Assembly (NCBI GenBank): GCA_963616935.1
Contig: CAVEMS010000001.1
Coordinates: 124,001 to 188,000, forward strand
Source: UBA4951 sp963616935
GTDB lineage: Bacteria > Bacillota_I > Bacilli_A > RFN20 > CAG-826
Direction of reading: 5' to 3'
DNA: 64,000 bases
The position numbers and the translations under genes are program-made. Each line of letters opens with the position of its first letter. Within the stretch, counting starts at the first letter, position 1. The notes under the pieces are model-generated. The model was not told the DNA's origin. It did no database searches and saw only the letters and a program-made list of their open reading frames with translations. This document shows positions 6,874 through 15,502 of the stretch, piece after piece.

Positions 6874-8364
6874 CTAATGGTTGTGGTGGAAGAGTTTTTT
6901 GGTCTCGTATATCGGATCGCTCGTGTGGTCGATGCCAAGTTTCCTTAGAGTGCCGTTATCCATTTCCGAGAGGATTACCGTGCTATGGGATTGGCAACCC
7001 TTGAGATTAAGAAGCTGCGCCATCGCCATCTCGGCCAAAGGATTGGTGAGCGCCGATATCGCTAAAGCCATAAGCACTTCGTCCAAATGAAGCTTGGGGT
7101 TATGCCCGCCAAGCGATTCGGTCTTTAGTTTGCATATCGGCTCCAAAATCGCTTTCGGAAGGAGCAAGACGGAATCCTTGATGCCGGCCAAATGCTTAAG
7201 GGCGTTTATGATCATCGCGCTGTTGCAACGCAAAAGAGGCGTGTTCTTGCCGGTGATTATGGTGCCGTCTTCTAACTCGATCGCGGCGCTAGGAACGCCG
7301 TTTTTCAAAGATGCCGCATGGGCGGCTTGGATGCATTTCCTTTCTGACACGTCGATGCCGTTCATTTTCATGAGCGAATCGATTTTGTTGATCTCTGAAT
7401 CGTTATTTTTCCCTTGACGGCGCTTGACTAACGCTTTCAAGTAACGACGGATGATCTCTTGCCTCGACGCCTCCTGGCAGATTTCGTCGTTTTCTATGCA
7501 ATAGCCGGCCATATTGACACCCATGTCGGTTGGCGACTTATAGGGCGAAGAGCCAAAGATTTTTTCGAATACCCGGTTAAGAACAGGGAAAATCTCGATG
7601 TCGCGGTTATAGTTGACGGTGCTTTTGCCATAGGCTTCGAGATGGTACGGGTCGATCATGTTGACGTCGTCCAAATCGGCGGTCGCGGCTTCGTATGCGA
7701 GGTTGACGGGATGCTTAAGGGGGAGGTTCCAAACCGGGAAGGTCTCGAATTTGGCGTAGCCCGATTTGATTCCCGCTTTGTTATCGTGATATAGCTGCGA
7801 TAAGCAAGTCGCCATCTTTCCACTTCCTGGTCCGGGAGCCGTTAATATAACAAGAGGCCTCGTCGTCTCTATGTAATCGTTCTTGCCAAGTCCCTCCTCC
7901 GAGACGATATGCTCGACGGCGTATGGGTAGCCTTCTATCACGTAATGGCGATAGGTCTTGATGTTTTGTTTTTGGAGGAGCTTCTCGAATTGCTTGGCTC
8001 CCTTTTGGTTTTGAAATTGCGTCAAGACGACGGAGCTTACATACAATCCCGCTTCCCTGAAAGCATCGATCAATCTAAGCACCTCTTGATCGTAGGTGAT
8101 GCCAAGATCTCCTCTCGTCTTCGCTTGCTCTATCGTTTCCGAATTGATGGCGATCACTATCTCGGCTTGATCTTTCATCTTAAGGAGGAGTTGAAGTTTG
8201 CTTGAAGGGGAGAAGCCAGGCAAAACGCGCGAAGCGTGGTAATCGTCAAATAGCTTTCCTCCGAATTCGAGGTAAAGCTTTCCTCCGAATTGCGAGATTC
8301 TCTCTTGGATGTGCTCGCTTTGGAGGGCGAGGTATTTGTCATTGTCGAAACCGATTTTATTCAT
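6874..8364 (-). CDS. DUF1846 family protein
   Basis: The 496-residue product has the length and sequence of the DUF1846 family (MNKIGFDNDKYLALQSEHI, FGGKLYLEFGGKLFDDYHA, PGFSPSSKLQLL). A glycine-rich, P-loop-like segment APGPGSGKMATCLSQ lies near residue 180, and MNGIDVSERKCIQAAH and KNTPLLRCNSAMIINALKHL are further conserved blocks. Members are found in many Firmicutes. Structures exist, but no accepted reaction is known to me; a nucleotide-binding role is only suggested by the glycine-rich loop. The ATG follows AAGAGGAG. It is the last gene of the thioesterase-glyA-DUF1846 unit. Confidence 0.85.
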   Translation of the reverse strand: MNKIGFDNDKYLALQSEHIQERISQFGGKLYLEFGGKLFDDYHASRVLPGFSPSSKLQLLLKMKDQAEIVIAINSETIEQAKTRGDLGITYDQEVLRLIDAFREAGLYVSSVVLTQFQNQKGAKQFEKLLQKQNIKTYRHYVIEGYPYAVEHIVSEEGLGKNDYIETTRPLVILTAPGPGSGKMATCLSQLYHDNKAGIKSGYAKFETFPVWNLPLKHPVNLAYEAATADLDDVNMIDPYHLEAYGKSTVNYNRDIEIFPVLNRVFEKIFGSSPYKSPTDMGVNMAGYCIENDEICQEASRQEIIRRYLKALVKRRQGKNNDSEINKIDSLMKMNGIDVSERKCIQAAHAASLKNGVPSAAIELEDGTIITGKNTPLLRCNSAMIINALKHLAGIKDSVLLLPKAILEPICKLKTESLGGHNPKLHLDEVLMALAISALTNPLAEMAMAQLLNLKGCQSHSTVILSEMDNGTLRKLGIDHTSDPIYETKKLFHHNH

Positions 8365-8387
8365 TGTTTTTCTCCTCTTGATATTGA

Positions 8388-9629
8388 TTAGAACGTTAAT
8401 TCCATGACGTTTTTCCAGCCTGACGTTATCTTATGCACCTCGTCTATGAGTTTCGGGTCGGCGTACGCTTTGGTTTTAAGCGCTTCGTCGATTATTCTTC
8501 CGATTTCGTTCGCATTCATTTCGCTACATCCTCTGCTTGTCGCGGCGGCGAAACCAATACGGAGCCCAGAAGTCTCAAATGGTTTCTTTTGGTCGTTATG
8601 AAGCATGTTTTTGTTGGTTGTTATCCCGATTGATTCGAGGATGGCTTGCGCCTCTTTTCCGGTTATCGAATAGCTTTCTAAGGTATTTAACAAGAAAAGA
8701 TGGTTGTCCGTTCCGCTGACTGTGGCTCCTAGTTCTTTTAACGCATTGCAGCACGTCTTGGTGTTATGCAAGACATTCTTCATGTACTCTTTGAATTCCG
8801 GTTTCAAAGCCTCGCCGAAGCAAATCGCTTTGGCGGCGATAACGTGCTCCAATGGTCCGCCTTGGGTGTAAGGGAAGACGGCGCTATTGAGCTTTTTGAA
8901 GAACTCCTCGTTATTTGAGAGGATAAGTCCGCCTCGCGGCCCGCGGAGGGTCTTATGGGTGGTGCTAGTCACGACATCGGCGTATAGGCAGGGGTTTTGG
9001 CATAGCCCTGCGGCCACGATTCCGGCGATATGGGCCATATCGACGATGAAATAGACGTTCTTGGAGTATTCGCGGTTATATTCGTCGATGATTTCCCTGA
9101 TTCCTTTGAAATCGATTTCGTAAGGGTAAGCGCTATAACCGGCCAGGAGCATATCCGGATCGTTATCGATCAAAGCCTTCTTGATTTCCTTGCCATCCAA
9201 ATGACCGTCATCCCCGAGCGGATAGAAAGAGAAGTTATATAGTTCGCTTGAGAAAGAGACCGGCGAGCCGTGGCTTAGGTGACCGCCATCGTTAAGGACG
9301 AGGCTAAGTATTTTGCTTCCGGGTTTTAAGAAGGCGTGATAGGCCGCGAAATTGGCTTGGGATCCGCTATGAGGTTGGACGTTTGCATATTTGGCATTGA
9401 ATAGCCTCTTTGCCCTTTCTATTGCGATATTCTCGACCGCGTCGATGTTTTCGCAGCCGCCATAATACCTATGTCCAGGGTATCCCTCGGCGTATTTCGC
9501 GGTATATATTGATCCCTGTGCTTCCCTAACGTCTTTGGATGGGTAGTTCTCGGAGGCTATTAGTTCGATGCCGCCGTTTTGCCTTTCCTCTTCTTTTTTT
9601 AAGAATGACGCAATCTCTGAATCGTTCAT
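8388..9629 (-). CDS. glyA: Serine hydroxymethyltransferase
   Basis: GlyA interconverts serine and glycine with transfer of a one-carbon unit to tetrahydrofolate, using PLP in the cytosol. The 413-residue product is full length. The PLP lysine is Lys226 in VVTSTTHKTLRGPRGG; other typical blocks are ELIASENYPS, YAEGYPGHRYYGG, and FIVDMAHIAG. The start is fixed by AAGGGAGG eight bases upstream. It lies 23 bases before the DUF1846 gene and 13 bases after the thioesterase-like gene, so the three are very likely one transcript. Confidence 0.97.
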   Translation of the reverse strand: MNDSEIASFLKKEEERQNGGIELIASENYPSKDVREAQGSIYTAKYAEGYPGHRYYGGCENIDAVENIAIERAKRLFNAKYANVQPHSGSQANFAAYHAFLKPGSKILSLVLNDGGHLSHGSPVSFSSELYNFSFYPLGDDGHLDGKEIKKALIDNDPDMLLAGYSAYPYEIDFKGIREIIDEYNREYSKNVYFIVDMAHIAGIVAAGLCQNPCLYADVVTSTTHKTLRGPRGGLILSNNEEFFKKLNSAVFPYTQGGPLEHVIAAKAICFGEALKPEFKEYMKNVLHNTKTCCNALKELGATVSGTDNHLFLLNTLESYSITGKEAQAILESIGITTNKNMLHNDQKKPFETSGLRIGFAAATSRGCSEMNANEIGRIIDEALKTKAYADPKLIDEVHKITSGWKNVMELTF

Positions 9630-9642
9630 TGCTTCGCCTCCC

Positions 9643-10152
9643 TTATATGTTTATTTCCCTTACGTCGTCAGGCACGTCGACATTTAGTTCCTCTTCGTGC
9701 AAACGTCCGCTATGTGACGAATCGGGGGCGATTTGTTCGAGTTTGAGTTTCATATATAAGGCTCTCCCTCGGGCTAGGACATCGCCTTTTTGGTTCCTTA
9801 TCTCGGCATGTCCTTCGAAGGATATCGCATTCCTTTTGTCGATATGGCCAACGCAATAGAGTTTCTCGTCATACGGGACCGCCTTATGGAAAGAAACCTC
9901 GAGCTTTATCGTGCAAGCGTAAGTCTTTGGCTCGTCAATCCATATGGCCCTTCCGACTGTTTCGTCAATTAGGGCAGAAATCAAGCCACCATGCGTTCTT
10001 TCCGGATACGATTGATGATTCGAATCGAAGGAGAAAACGGCGATGAGACTATGGTCTTCCATCTCATAAAAAGAGGCGTGGACCCCATAGGGATTAGAGA
10101 TCCCGCACACTATGCAATCTTTTGAATTCGATTGTTTTTTAATGACACGCAT
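9643..10152 (-). CDS. Hotdog-fold thioesterase-like protein (PaaI type)
   Basis: The 169-residue product has the single-domain hotdog pattern: a long strand region, then HGGLISALIDETVGRA (about 74-89), the conserved helix entry of PaaI-type thioesterases, followed by the remaining strands up to RGRALYMKL. Such enzymes hydrolyse acyl-CoA or acyl-ACP; the substrate here is unknown. An N-terminal CIVCG pair of cysteines is also seen in some members. The ATG at 10152 has no Shine-Dalgarno; instead a GATAAT with a TGC extension sits 7 bases upstream, so the mRNA may be leaderless. First gene before glyA. Confidence 0.8.
   Translation of the reverse strand: MRVIKKQSNSKDCIVCGISNPYGVHASFYEMEDHSLIAVFSFDSNHQSYPERTHGGLISALIDETVGRAIWIDEPKTYACTIKLEVSFHKAVPYDEKLYCVGHIDKRNAISFEGHAEIRNQKGDVLARGRALYMKLKLEQIAPDSSHSGRLHEEELNVDVPDDVREINI
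10060..10070 (-). other. Part of the thioesterase-like coding region (CIVCG neighbourhood)
   Basis: This marks only that the N-terminal cysteine pair of the hotdog protein is encoded near here; no separate gene or site is claimed. Confidence 0.1.
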
Positions 10153-10168
10153 GCCCTATATTATCGCA
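10153..10168 (-). promoter_or_regulatory. Extended -10 box directly before the thioesterase start
   Basis: On the minus strand TGC-GATAAT (10068+100, that is 10160-10168) ends 7 bases before the ATG at 10152, too close for a normal leader with a ribosome binding site. Confidence 0.5.
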
Positions 10169-10218
10169 ACAAAATAGACACCATGGCGCATTTTTTATAT
10201 AAAAACGGTTACATTGGT

Positions 10219-10224
10219 GATAAT
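10219..10224 (+). promoter_or_regulatory. -10 box before the mini-ORF and acyltransferase
   Basis: GATAAT lies 6 bases before the mini-ORF ATG at 10231. No convincing -35 box is visible. Confidence 0.4.
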
Positions 10225-10230
10225 CTTCAT

Positions 10231-10251
10231 ATGTTGAGCACATACATATGA
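10231..10251 (+). CDS. Six-codon leader ORF overlapping the acyltransferase start
   Basis: ATG at 10231 opens the peptide MLSTYI and stops with TGA at 10249-10251. The main gene's ATG (10248-10250) overlaps this stop in an ATGA arrangement. The main start has no Shine-Dalgarno, and the mini-ORF ATG lies only 6 bases after a GATAAT. Translation of the mini-ORF on a leaderless mRNA could deliver ribosomes to the main start. This is an inference from position only. Confidence 0.4.
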   Translation: MLSTYI

Positions 10252-11543
10252 AACACAAAGAAACACTTCAAGAGAAACTCGCCAAAAGAAAATTTCACAT
10301 TCCTAATCGCCTTATTTACTCGGTTTTGACAAAGACTGTCATCGCCAAATTCTTGGAGCCTAAATATAACGTTCATTACGAAATAATCGACGACATAAAC
10401 AAAGAGAAAGGCCCGTGTTTTTTGATTTTCAATCACCAATCACGCATCGATTACGTTTGGACGGTGAGAGCGGCATATCCTAGACGCCTCAACTTCGTCG
10501 TCGGATATAACGAATTTTTCCGTTCCCATTTGAAACTTATCTTAAAGATCGTGAATGCCATCCCAAAAAAGAACTTCACCCTCGATATGCCGGCGATGCG
10601 CGGAATCGATTCAATCATCAAAGCGGGAGGCACCGTCTGTTTCTCCCCGGAAGGCATGTCCAGCATCAGCGGCCACAATCAGCCGATCGTTCCTTCGACT
10701 GGCAAACTATTCAAGCATTATGGAGTCCCAGTCTATCTCGTTAAGACGGAAGGCGCTTTCCTTACTAATACCAAAGTGTGCCTCGACGAGAGAAAAGGCC
10801 GTATCAACGCTAAGATGATGAAACTATTCTCAAAGGAAGACCTCGAGAAATATTCCAATGAGGAGTTAGATCAGAAGATAAACGAGGCCATGTGGCAAGA
10901 CGACTATGAGTGGAACCTCAAGGAGCAAATAGCCTATGAGACGCATGGAAGGCCATGTCACCGCCTAAGCGATTTGCTATACCGTTGCCCGAAATGCGGA
11001 ACGGATTTATCGATGAAGAGCGAGAAGGATGTCATATACTGCGAGAAATGCGGAAACGGCGCCAAAATGGATGACACTTGTTCCATCCATCCTCTCCACG
11101 AAGGCGATGTAATCCCCGTTACGCCGACCAAGTGGTTCGATGAGGAAAGAAGGGAAGTATATAAGGAAATCTCCGCAAATCCCGACTATCGTTTCGAATT
11201 CGACGCTAAGCTTGGGGCCCTTCCTAAATATCATTACGTCAAGAAGCAGAAGACGAGCGAGATAGTGGGGGCGGGCAAGGTTAGAATCGACCATGATGGC
11301 TTCCATTTCGAAGGGGCGAAGAATGGAAAACCCTTCTCCTTCACCCTTACCTATAAGGAAGCGCCGACGTTTGGAATGCCTTTGGATACGTCTTACTTCG
11401 CCATTTATTACAAAGGCGAATACTACGATATCTTCCCAACCGAACCCGTAGTCGGGAAAGCCCTGTTGGTGTTCGAGGAGATGGCGAGGCTACATGAGAA
11501 CACCTGGCCGAATTTCCCCTGGATGGGCTGGATTTACGAATAG
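10248..11543 (+). CDS. Lysophospholipid acyltransferase (PlsC-like) with C-terminal zinc ribbon
   Basis: The N-terminal half is a PlsC/LPLAT-type acyltransferase: the HX4D motif is H63-QSRI-D68 and SPEGMSS at 133-139 is the phosphate-binding block. Such enzymes acylate lysophosphatidate at the inner membrane face in phospholipid synthesis. Unusually, the 431-residue protein is much longer than PlsC (about 240): after residue 240 come C247-x2-C250 and C265-x2-C268, a zinc ribbon, and then about 160 residues with a WFDEERREVY segment and beta-rich tail. The first hydrophobic segment is weak. The ATG has no binding site and overlaps a mini-ORF stop. A terminator follows. Confidence 0.75.
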   Translation: MKHKETLQEKLAKRKFHIPNRLIYSVLTKTVIAKFLEPKYNVHYEIIDDINKEKGPCFLIFNHQSRIDYVWTVRAAYPRRLNFVVGYNEFFRSHLKLILKIVNAIPKKNFTLDMPAMRGIDSIIKAGGTVCFSPEGMSSISGHNQPIVPSTGKLFKHYGVPVYLVKTEGAFLTNTKVCLDERKGRINAKMMKLFSKEDLEKYSNEELDQKINEAMWQDDYEWNLKEQIAYETHGRPCHRLSDLLYRCPKCGTDLSMKSEKDVIYCEKCGNGAKMDDTCSIHPLHEGDVIPVTPTKWFDEERREVYKEISANPDYRFEFDAKLGALPKYHYVKKQKTSEIVGAGKVRIDHDGFHFEGAKNGKPFSFTLTYKEAPTFGMPLDTSYFAIYYKGEYYDIFPTEPVVGKALLVFEEMARLHENTWPNFPWMGWIYE

Positions 11544-11564
11544 CGAAAAAGAAAAAGGAATTGG

Positions 11565-11608
11565 AACCGCTTTCAAGGAAATATGAGCCTTGACGGCGGT
11601 TTTTTTCT
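11565..11608 (+). terminator. Terminator after the acyltransferase gene
   Basis: AACCGC and GCGGTT, with TCAAGG/CCTTGA further in, form a hairpin followed by seven T. Confidence 0.8.
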
Positions 11609-11624
11609 TAGTAGGATAACTGAC

Positions 11625-11638
11625 CCCACTAAAGTGGG
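11625..11638 (+). promoter_or_regulatory. Small hairpin just before the ribosome binding site of the 44-aa gene
   Basis: CCCACT and AGTGGG are separated by two bases, which is too tight for a stable RNA loop without opening the last pairs. It may be a protein-binding site or a remnant of an insertion-sequence end (TGACCCC precedes it). Confidence 0.3.
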
Positions 11639-11658
11639 AGATGTTAGGAGGTAGCGCG

Positions 11659-11793
11659 ATGAAGAAGTATTCGAACGAAGAAAAACTAGTTATTGACGAC
11701 TATAGATTCGACGAAGAGACGAAAGAAAGCGAATTCGATCGCATAGCCGAAGCGGCTCTCGATTCTTATTTCGACAATCCGGAGAATCTCTAA
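11659..11793 (+). CDS. Small acidic protein, 44 residues
   Basis: ATG at 11659 follows TAGGAGGT with ideal spacing and opens 44 codons ending in TAA at 11791-11793. The product (MKKYSNEEKLVIDDYRFDEE at the start, ...EAALDSYFDNPENL at the end) is strongly acidic and predicted helical, with no signal or membrane segment. A strong terminator follows within 12 bases. It is therefore very likely a real single-gene transcript. I do not know its function; its acidity would fit a protein inhibitor or chaperone-like partner, but this is a guess. Confidence 0.7.
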   Translation: MKKYSNEEKLVIDDYRFDEETKESEFDRIAEAALDSYFDNPENL

Positions 11794-11803
11794 GTTTTTC
11801 TTG

Positions 11804-11842
11804 GCCAAGCCATCGTTTTTCGAAGCGGCTTGGCTTTTTTTA
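11804..11842 (+). terminator. Terminator after the 44-aa gene
   Basis: GCCAAGCC (11804-11811) and GGCTTGGC (11827-11834) form an 8-bp stem followed by seven T. Confidence 0.85.
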
Positions 11843-11854
11843 TTTCTCAAGGTT

Positions 11855-11888
11855 AAGCGCTTTCAAAGGGAGAAGCGCTTTTTTTCTT
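11855..11888 (+). terminator. Second hairpin with T run
   Basis: AAGCGCTT occurs on both sides of a 9-base loop and, being self-complementary, forms a stem; a T run follows. With the preceding hairpin it makes a tandem terminator in front of the Na/Pi gene. Confidence 0.6.
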
Positions 11889-11929
11889 TCCGCTTCGCCT
11901 CTTTGTTGGGATAATAAAGAACGATAATC

Positions 11930-13672
11930 ATGTTCCCGTGGTACGAATTAGCGTTTTGGACTATGACACTAGGGGGTTTAGGCCTCTTCCTTTATAGCAT
12001 TTCTTCGCTTTCGAGCGTTTTGAAGAGGATGGCCTCATCGCATTTGCCAAGGATCGTCAACAAATTGGCTGGTAAGCCTATCATCGGCCTTTTGGTGGGT
12101 ACGGGATTAACCGCGATCATCCAATCCTCGGGTGCTACAAGCGCCCTTACGATAGGGCTCGTTCGAGCGGGCGTCATGTCTTTCGAGCAGGCAAGCGCCA
12201 TCATCATCGGCGCTAACATCGGCACGACCATAACTTCCTTCATCGTCTCCATCCCGTTTATGGAGTATTTCCCATTGGTGCTATTCGTCGGATCCATCAT
12301 CTTGCTTTTCGTCACCAAGAAGAAGTGGGTGAATGTCGGCGAGCTTTGCTTCGCCTTTGGCGCACTATTCCTAGGCTTATGGATTATGAGCATAAACTTA
12401 CAAAGCATCGCCGGGGAAGATTGGTTCATCACCATTTTCGCGACCTTGACTGACAATCCATGGCTTGGATTATTGATCGGCATAGTTGCCACGGTGTGCT
12501 TGCAATCCTCGAGCGCCGTCATCGGCGTCGTCCAAGGCCTATATGCCGTAAGCGCAGGCTCGGCGACCACTCTATTTGGTATTTTGCCGGTTATCTTCGG
12601 CTCCAATATCGGTACGACCTCGACTGCGATATTTGCTTCGATCGGAGGAAGTAAGGAGAGCAAAAAAGTAGCTATATTCCACACTTTCTTCAACGTTGCC
12701 GGTTCGTTACTCTTCATGGCCGTCATCTATATTCTTAAACCTTGGCTATCCGATCGCGGTAATTTCGCCCTCTTGGATGAGAGCGGCGCCGTCCTTTCTT
12801 GGAAAGTCTCGCCGATGTTCCAAATCGCTATATGCCATCTCGTGTTCAACGTGATTACTGGCGCACTGTTCTTTGCCTTCCTTAAGCCGATTACCAAACT
12901 CATCAACAAAATCATCCCGACAAGTGAGCACAAGAAAGCGCTCGAGCCGATTGAGCCGCTCGACTTCGGCTTGATGAAGTCCTTCCCAGCCGAAGGCCTT
13001 TCGCTCGCCAAAAAGAGAACGATAACGATGTTCGAATATGACAAACTAATGTTCGAGACGATCAAGGAATACCTTACGTCTTTCAAGGACGAAGACGCTG
13101 AATTCGTCCATAATATCGAAGCGAACATCGACATGATCGACCGACAATTGAACGAATATCTTTCCTCGTGCGATAAGAGCAATCTGTCCGAGACGGAAAT
13201 CGCTTTGCTTCTAAGCGTCTTGAAAGCTAGCAAAGACATCGAGCGTATCGGCGATTATGGCGAAAACATTATTGGATTCTATACGGAAATCAAAGAGAAG
13301 AAGGACACTTTGGCGGAAGAGGAGAAGGAATTCTTCCTCTCGATGACCGATCAAGTCATCGAATTCATCGGAAAGACGATCGAAGTCTATTCTGATGCCG
13401 ATAAGCAAAAAGGAATTGAAGTCATCCAAGATCGTCGCGTATTCCTTAAGAAACTCGATGATATCGTGAATGAGCACTTCGAAGCGGAAACCACCGTATC
13501 CACGAACATCACCTCTCGATTCACCGAACTTGTCTATGTCGACATCGTTAGCTGTTACGAACGTGTCGCTTCGCATTGCAGCAATATCGCCAAGATCTTC
13601 GGCACCGACAAAACTTACACCCTAAGCAAAGAAGACCAAGACAGATTCGCCTCAATGGCCGATCGGTATTGA
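11930..13672 (+). CDS. Na/Pi cotransporter family protein with PhoU-like tail
   Basis: The 580-residue product has the duplicated Na_Pi_cotrans core: the two signature repeats are TGLTAIIQSSGATSALTIGL (about 63-82) and VATVCLQSSSAVIGVVQGL (about 186-204), each with the QSS motif. Around eight to nine membrane segments run to about residue 335. The C-terminal ~200 residues form the PhoU-like helical domain (residues about 365-575). Such proteins (YjbB, NptA relatives) move phosphate with sodium across the membrane; direction here is not determinable. The ATG lacks a clear binding site; a GATAAT with TGG extension lies 14 bases upstream. Confidence 0.9.
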   Translation: MFPWYELAFWTMTLGGLGLFLYSISSLSSVLKRMASSHLPRIVNKLAGKPIIGLLVGTGLTAIIQSSGATSALTIGLVRAGVMSFEQASAIIIGANIGTTITSFIVSIPFMEYFPLVLFVGSIILLFVTKKKWVNVGELCFAFGALFLGLWIMSINLQSIAGEDWFITIFATLTDNPWLGLLIGIVATVCLQSSSAVIGVVQGLYAVSAGSATTLFGILPVIFGSNIGTTSTAIFASIGGSKESKKVAIFHTFFNVAGSLLFMAVIYILKPWLSDRGNFALLDESGAVLSWKVSPMFQIAICHLVFNVITGALFFAFLKPITKLINKIIPTSEHKKALEPIEPLDFGLMKSFPAEGLSLAKKRTITMFEYDKLMFETIKEYLTSFKDEDAEFVHNIEANIDMIDRQLNEYLSSCDKSNLSETEIALLLSVLKASKDIERIGDYGENIIGFYTEIKEKKDTLAEEEKEFFLSMTDQVIEFIGKTIEVYSDADKQKGIEVIQDRRVFLKKLDDIVNEHFEAETTVSTNITSRFTELVYVDIVSCYERVASHCSNIAKIFGTDKTYTLSKEDQDRFASMADRY

Positions 13673-13716
13673 TCGTTGGTGAGCGCGGCGTTAACCAAAT
13701 CGCCGCATGTTTGTTG

Positions 13717-13722
13717 TAGAAT
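13717..13722 (+). promoter_or_regulatory. -10 box 6 bases before recN
   Basis: TAGAAT is followed by AAAAGT and then the recN ATG. No Shine-Dalgarno is present, which suggests a leaderless mRNA. The -35 is unclear. Confidence 0.45.
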
Positions 13723-13728
13723 AAAAGT

Positions 13729-15396
13729 ATGCTCAAGAGACTATCCATTTCCAATCTTGCGATCATCGAGAACGTCGATGTCTCTTTTGAAGATGGTTTC
13801 ACGGTTTTGACTGGCGAAACAGGTGCTGGCAAAAGCCTTTTAATAGATTCTTTGGCCCTTTTGCTCGGCGAGAGGGCGTCAAGCGAACTCATTCGTCAAG
13901 GGGAAGAGAAAGCGGCGATTCGAGGCGTCTTTGAAATAGATAACAAGAAATTGGCGGCGATTCTTTCCAAGATGGGTATCCAAGAGTCCAATGAGATGAC
14001 GATCGAAAGAACGATAACGAGATCCAAAAGCGCAGTCCGTATTAATGGTACCCTCATTTCCCTTTCCGATTTGCAGACGATTTCGCAATATTTCGCCGAT
14101 ATCCATAGCCAATTCGATTTCGCGAAGATTTTGAATCCTGAGAATTACCTGGGGATAATCGACGGCTTTTCGCCTAGCCTCATTACGCAATACAAAAACG
14201 AATATGCCTTAGCCTATTCGGAATATAAGAAAGCCAAAACTGAGCTTGTTTCCTTAAAGGAAAAACAACGGAAAATCGAAGAGAATCGGGATTTCTATGA
14301 ATATCAGCTTAACGAACTGAAGGCCATGGGACTAAAGGAAGGGGAGGAAGAGGATATCGAAAGCGAGCTCTCCCTCTTAAAGAACCACGATAAGATCTAT
14401 TCGCTAGAAGAAGAGGCGAAGGAAATAATGAATGGCTCCTTCATGGACGATTTCTATAATCTAAGCCGCCTTATAGGGAAGCTTTCTTCCTTCCAAAGCC
14501 AATATGAGGAAGAAGGGAAGATCATCGACGAAAGATATTATGAGATTTCCGATTTGCTTTCTTCGCTTAAGAAGAAATTCGCCGACGTTGATTACGATCC
14601 AAATCGGCTGGATGAGCTAGAGCAGCGGGAAAGCGATTTATCGTCTCTAAAAAGAAAATACCGTAAGAGCGTTTCTGAATTAATCGCCTATCGCGATGAG
14701 CTTTCTTCGATGGTTGGGAAAGATAGCGATATCTCTTCTGAAGTCATCGATAAGGAAAGAGAAACCGAAGAGAAGTTGAAGCTCGCATTTAGAAGGGGTG
14801 ATGAGCTATCGCAAGTAAGAAGAAAAATCTCGAAGAACATAGAAAAAGATCTCGAAAGAAGCCTTTCCGATCTTTTATTGAATGCGAAATTTTCGATTTC
14901 CTATGCAAATCGCCCATCGAATGATGATTCTTTCCTATATGAGAACGGTGTCGATATGGTTGATTTCCTAATCGAGACGAACGTCGGAGAAGGGATGAAG
15001 AGCCTAAGCAAGACGATATCGGGCGGGGAAGCAAGCCGCATAATGCTCGCTTTCAAGACGCTATTCATAAAAGCCAACAAAGTGCCGACTGTGATATTTG
15101 ATGAAATCGATACTGGCATTAGCGGAGAAACCTCTTTGGCGGTGGCCGCTAAAATCCGCGAGATATCGCATTCTTGTCAAGTGATAGCCATAACGCATAC
15201 TCCGCAAGTGGCCTCTTATAGCGACCACCATATGCTCATCTCCAAAGAAGTTAGAGGCGATAGAACGTTCTCATCCATAAGAACTTTGTCGTTCGAAGAA
15301 AAAATCCGTCAGATCGCGTATTTGATTTCCGGCGACAAGATAACGAAAAAACAGCTCGAATACGCCGAAGAAATGGTGCTCACGAAGCGCGATTAG
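13729..15396 (+). CDS. recN: DNA repair protein RecN
   Basis: RecN is an SMC-like ATPase that gathers at double-strand breaks and supports RecA-dependent repair. The 555-residue product is full length. Walker A is GETGAGKS (29-36), the middle is a long coiled coil with many Glu, Lys and Leu (about 155-360), and the C-terminal head has SKTISGGEASRIMLAFK (signature) and VIFDEIDTGISGETS (Walker B), then AITHTPQVASYSD. It starts behind a -10 box with no binding site. It is followed after about 100 bases by gpsA. Confidence 0.97.
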   Translation: MLKRLSISNLAIIENVDVSFEDGFTVLTGETGAGKSLLIDSLALLLGERASSELIRQGEEKAAIRGVFEIDNKKLAAILSKMGIQESNEMTIERTITRSKSAVRINGTLISLSDLQTISQYFADIHSQFDFAKILNPENYLGIIDGFSPSLITQYKNEYALAYSEYKKAKTELVSLKEKQRKIEENRDFYEYQLNELKAMGLKEGEEEDIESELSLLKNHDKIYSLEEEAKEIMNGSFMDDFYNLSRLIGKLSSFQSQYEEEGKIIDERYYEISDLLSSLKKKFADVDYDPNRLDELEQRESDLSSLKRKYRKSVSELIAYRDELSSMVGKDSDISSEVIDKERETEEKLKLAFRRGDELSQVRRKISKNIEKDLERSLSDLLLNAKFSISYANRPSNDDSFLYENGVDMVDFLIETNVGEGMKSLSKTISGGEASRIMLAFKTLFIKANKVPTVIFDEIDTGISGETSLAVAAKIREISHSCQVIAITHTPQVASYSDHHMLISKEVRGDRTFSSIRTLSFEEKIRQIAYLISGDKITKKQLEYAEEMVLTKRD

Positions 15397-15502
15397 TGAT
15401 CTTAGACGCCTTAACTCGCGATGGCGAATGTGTTAATTTATTTGTGTTGCTAGCTTGGAATGCGTTGTATTGGCGTTCAAGCGATATTGATGAGGTGAAA
15501 AC

